Shown here in pieces: positions 62,102 through 64,000 of a stretch of DNA of 64,000 bases (positions within the stretch are counted from its first letter, which is position 1; each line of letters starts with the position of its first letter). The notes beneath the pieces are model-generated. The model was not told where the DNA came from and did no database searches. It was given only the letters and a program-made list of their open reading frames with translations. This stretch comes from Lepidodermella squamata. Its lineage: Eukaryota > Gastrotricha. The DNA is taken from positions 310,001-374,000 of the forward strand of contig JBLDXI010000006.1 in assembly GCA_047495785.1 (NCBI GenBank), given 5' to 3'. Position numbers and translations under genes: made by a program.

Positions 62102-63079
62102 TTCAAAACTCCACGAAATGGAAGCTCGATATTTCTGCGGCGCAATCGGGGGCGGCAATAAGCTATGTTAGGACAAGCTGCGCCGTTTGAAAATATTCTT
62201 CTTTCTTTTAAGATAGTAGTCCGTGTCAAAAATCCGGACTCCCAGCTTTTCCCACTAGTGATAAGATAAACAACAGATGTTTTCATTGTATGAATCGTTG
62301 CGGCGCACCCTGTTGCATCTCCGTTTGGGCATGTAAATTCCCAGTGGTACAGAGGAGGGGAGGGGTGGTTCAAATATTACAAATTTTGCGAAAAAACGTA
62401 ATTGCCCCCTTGTGTTTTGCGAATTTCGGGCTCAAAATGTTCGATTTACCCCAGAGATGATGTAAAATGAATCATCGAGATGTCTCACGATATCAAAAAG
62501 AGTGTGATAGTCAACAGGGTTGCTTAGAAATTGGTTTCAAAGTGGACAGTGGACCTTTGGAACCTCGATTCCTGCAGTCATTCGTGAAGGAATCCAGAGT
62601 CGCCATGTCGGAAACAAAATCATTTGATTGAACAATTTCAGCTTGATCATTCACGTACAATTGAAAGTTCTTCAATAAACGTTACACACGTGTAGCGAGG
62701 TACGAAATTTACAATTTTACCGGTCATTGAACAGCCATTGAGCCTGAGCCCAGGATCGTTGCCACTATTTCTGCTGCCGGTGTCTGCTGCTTCTCCGTAC
62801 GTTTTGAATTCTTCCGCCACTGAGAGTAACTATCATGACATCAATGTAGCTCGATTCTCCCTAAATAAAGCGCTTATTGCATTGGTGAATACGTGATGTT
62901 TTCTCAAGGGACGAAGTGGAGATGACCCTTGGCCGTAAAGAATATTTCACTCGAGGATGAACAATCTGGTAAAAATTAGCCCTGTGATTCATTGGTTAGC
63001 TTTGGAGCCTCATTCAAAGTTAAGCTGTTGAACTTTTGTAGTGAAAGCAGCGAGTTACATTCTTCTGCTGATAAGCTGC
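62102..63079. other. Intergenic, no gene seen
   Basis: Apart from the distal GATA box at 62251-62270, nothing is recognised. ORFs are short and without motifs. Confidence 0.4.
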
Positions 63080-63615
63080 TGAGAGAAGAACAAGCTGGAT
63101 TTCACGAACTAAACAGCTGCATCGGCAAGATCTTTGCGCTCAGATGCATAGTCCATCATTGCCTCGAATAGAATGCACCTGCTATCGTCAACTTCTTTGA
63201 TTACAAAAAAAAAGGCTTTCGATAGCGTCCATCACAGCACACTATGGGCTATGGGCTATCCTGCGGTCGCGGTGCATTCCTACGGAAATCGCAATCTGAT
63301 TGCAATTTTCTATTACGAAAACTATGAATGCAGTGTTTTGATCGGCAATGGTGAAATGTCGGACAAGTTCGCTGTAAAGTCTGGTGTTAAACAAGGATGC
63401 GTTATCTCTCCGGTGCGCGAAACTCGACGCCTTCTACAACCGTCGTCCGCGCAGAATATGTGGCATTTACTGGCCGAAGGTCATCAGCAATGAGGATCCG
63501 CACAGACTAGTGGAATGTCGATCACGGAAACCAATGATGGCTGGGTCACGTCTTACGCATGAAAAAGCAACCAAATCCCAAAGGTTGATCTATACTCAAC
63601 TGGCCGGGAGGCTGA
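63080..63615 (+). mobile_element. Decayed LINE (RTE/CR1-like) reverse transcriptase
   Basis: The frame-interrupted translation contains LLREEQAGFHELNSCIGKIF, a KKAFDSVHHSTLW block, VKSGVKQGCVISP, and then, after an internal deletion, RRICGIYWPKVISNE and CRSR. These are successive reverse-transcriptase blocks and the C-terminal region of animal LINEs. An early stop near 63168, the loss of the block with the catalytic YADD and several frame changes show the copy is dead. Only the 3' part of the element is present. Confidence 0.8.
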
Positions 63616-64000
63616 CAAAGATTTATCCAGCCATCCCCTACCCATCCCCTGGACATCCCCTCAAATCGAGCGGTCATCCCCTAAATTTTAGAGACAGTAA
63701 TAGTATTGTGCGATTCACGACTGATCCCGTAGGGGCGGCAGCCTTAATAGAACTTACCGCAGTCTATGAATTCAAGTATTTTCTTTGGTCGACCTTCTCG
63801 AAACAGTTTAAACAGCACTGTTAAAGTTAATTTGCATATTCGAATTTAGCGTGTGACTACGATAATGAGCGCGCGCACTAATGCTGGTTGCGTAACCGGT
63901 ATTGCGTGGCGCATTTTGAGCGACAAATTTGAGCGCGCACACCGCACACTCGAATAAAAAGCCGTACAACACTAAGAGAAGTGAAATAGCGCGCAATTTC
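63616..64000. other. No gene seen
   Basis: A short tandem pattern (ATCCCCT.. repeated) lies near 63630-63680. Nothing else is recognised up to the right edge. Confidence 0.4.

Noticed and set aside
1-64000. CRISPR arrays, bacterial operons or integrated prokaryotic DNA
   Set aside because: No regularly spaced direct repeats, Shine-Dalgarno-led gene trains or prokaryotic gene families; spliced animal genes occur throughout.

Overview
The window is nuclear DNA of an animal with a compact genome. Every gene I could resolve has either no intron or phase-conserved introns of about 46-62 bp with ordinary GTAAG...TTTCAG borders. The proteins are metazoan: Ly6/uPAR three-finger proteins with GPI tails, family C and rhodopsin-like 7TM receptors, a Cys-loop ion channel, CAP/SCP proteins and LamG-like jelly rolls. 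The tiny introns, tandem arrays of lineage-specific receptors and CTGATAA/TTATCT (GATA-factor) sites upstream of many genes suggest an ecdysozoan, most like a free-living nematode. I cannot exclude a tardigrade or another invertebrate with a small genome.

Layout. 1-2.2 kb: 5' two-thirds of a family C (GABA-B-like) receptor gene, minus strand. 4.0-12.6 kb: six tandem Ly6 genes on the plus strand, spread by segmental duplications that also carried the 5' end of the receptor gene. 12.8-20.9 kb: a retroelement scrap, a second complete GABA-B-like receptor, an ankyrin-repeat protein, a LamG-like GPI protein and a small unknown ORF. 21.1-39.7 kb: an array of divergent 7TM receptors (intact at 22.4, 25.0, 29.0 and 35.6 kb; broken at 32.6 and 37.5 kb) interleaved with two secreted CAP-domain genes and LamG-like genes. 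40.4-45.2 kb: an intronless 1588-residue gene fusing about five LamG-like domains to a complete Cys-loop pentameric ligand-gated ion channel subunit. 45.6-49.4 kb: two further broken 7TM copies. 48.1-62.0 kb: a second Ly6 array on the minus strand (intact, frameshifted and relic copies). 63.1-63.6 kb: a decayed LINE.

Most of the window encodes cell-surface or secreted products. Repeated birth and death is visible: at least nine broken gene copies sit beside intact paralogues, often with the exact lesion readable. Ly6 promoters of the minus array share a GATA-site plus TATA-like arrangement 68-106 bp upstream of the ATG, and three plus-array copies share a different upstream module that also contains GATA sites, so gut-type or other GATA-factor expression is a reasonable inference. 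The strongest candidate for something undescribed is the LamG-LamG-LamG-LamG-LamG-ion channel fusion. Its lectin-like repeats resemble the two stand-alone GPI-anchored LamG proteins and one pseudogene nearby, so a membrane-tethered recognition module may have been joined to a channel. All functional statements come from motifs read by eye; no database search was run.
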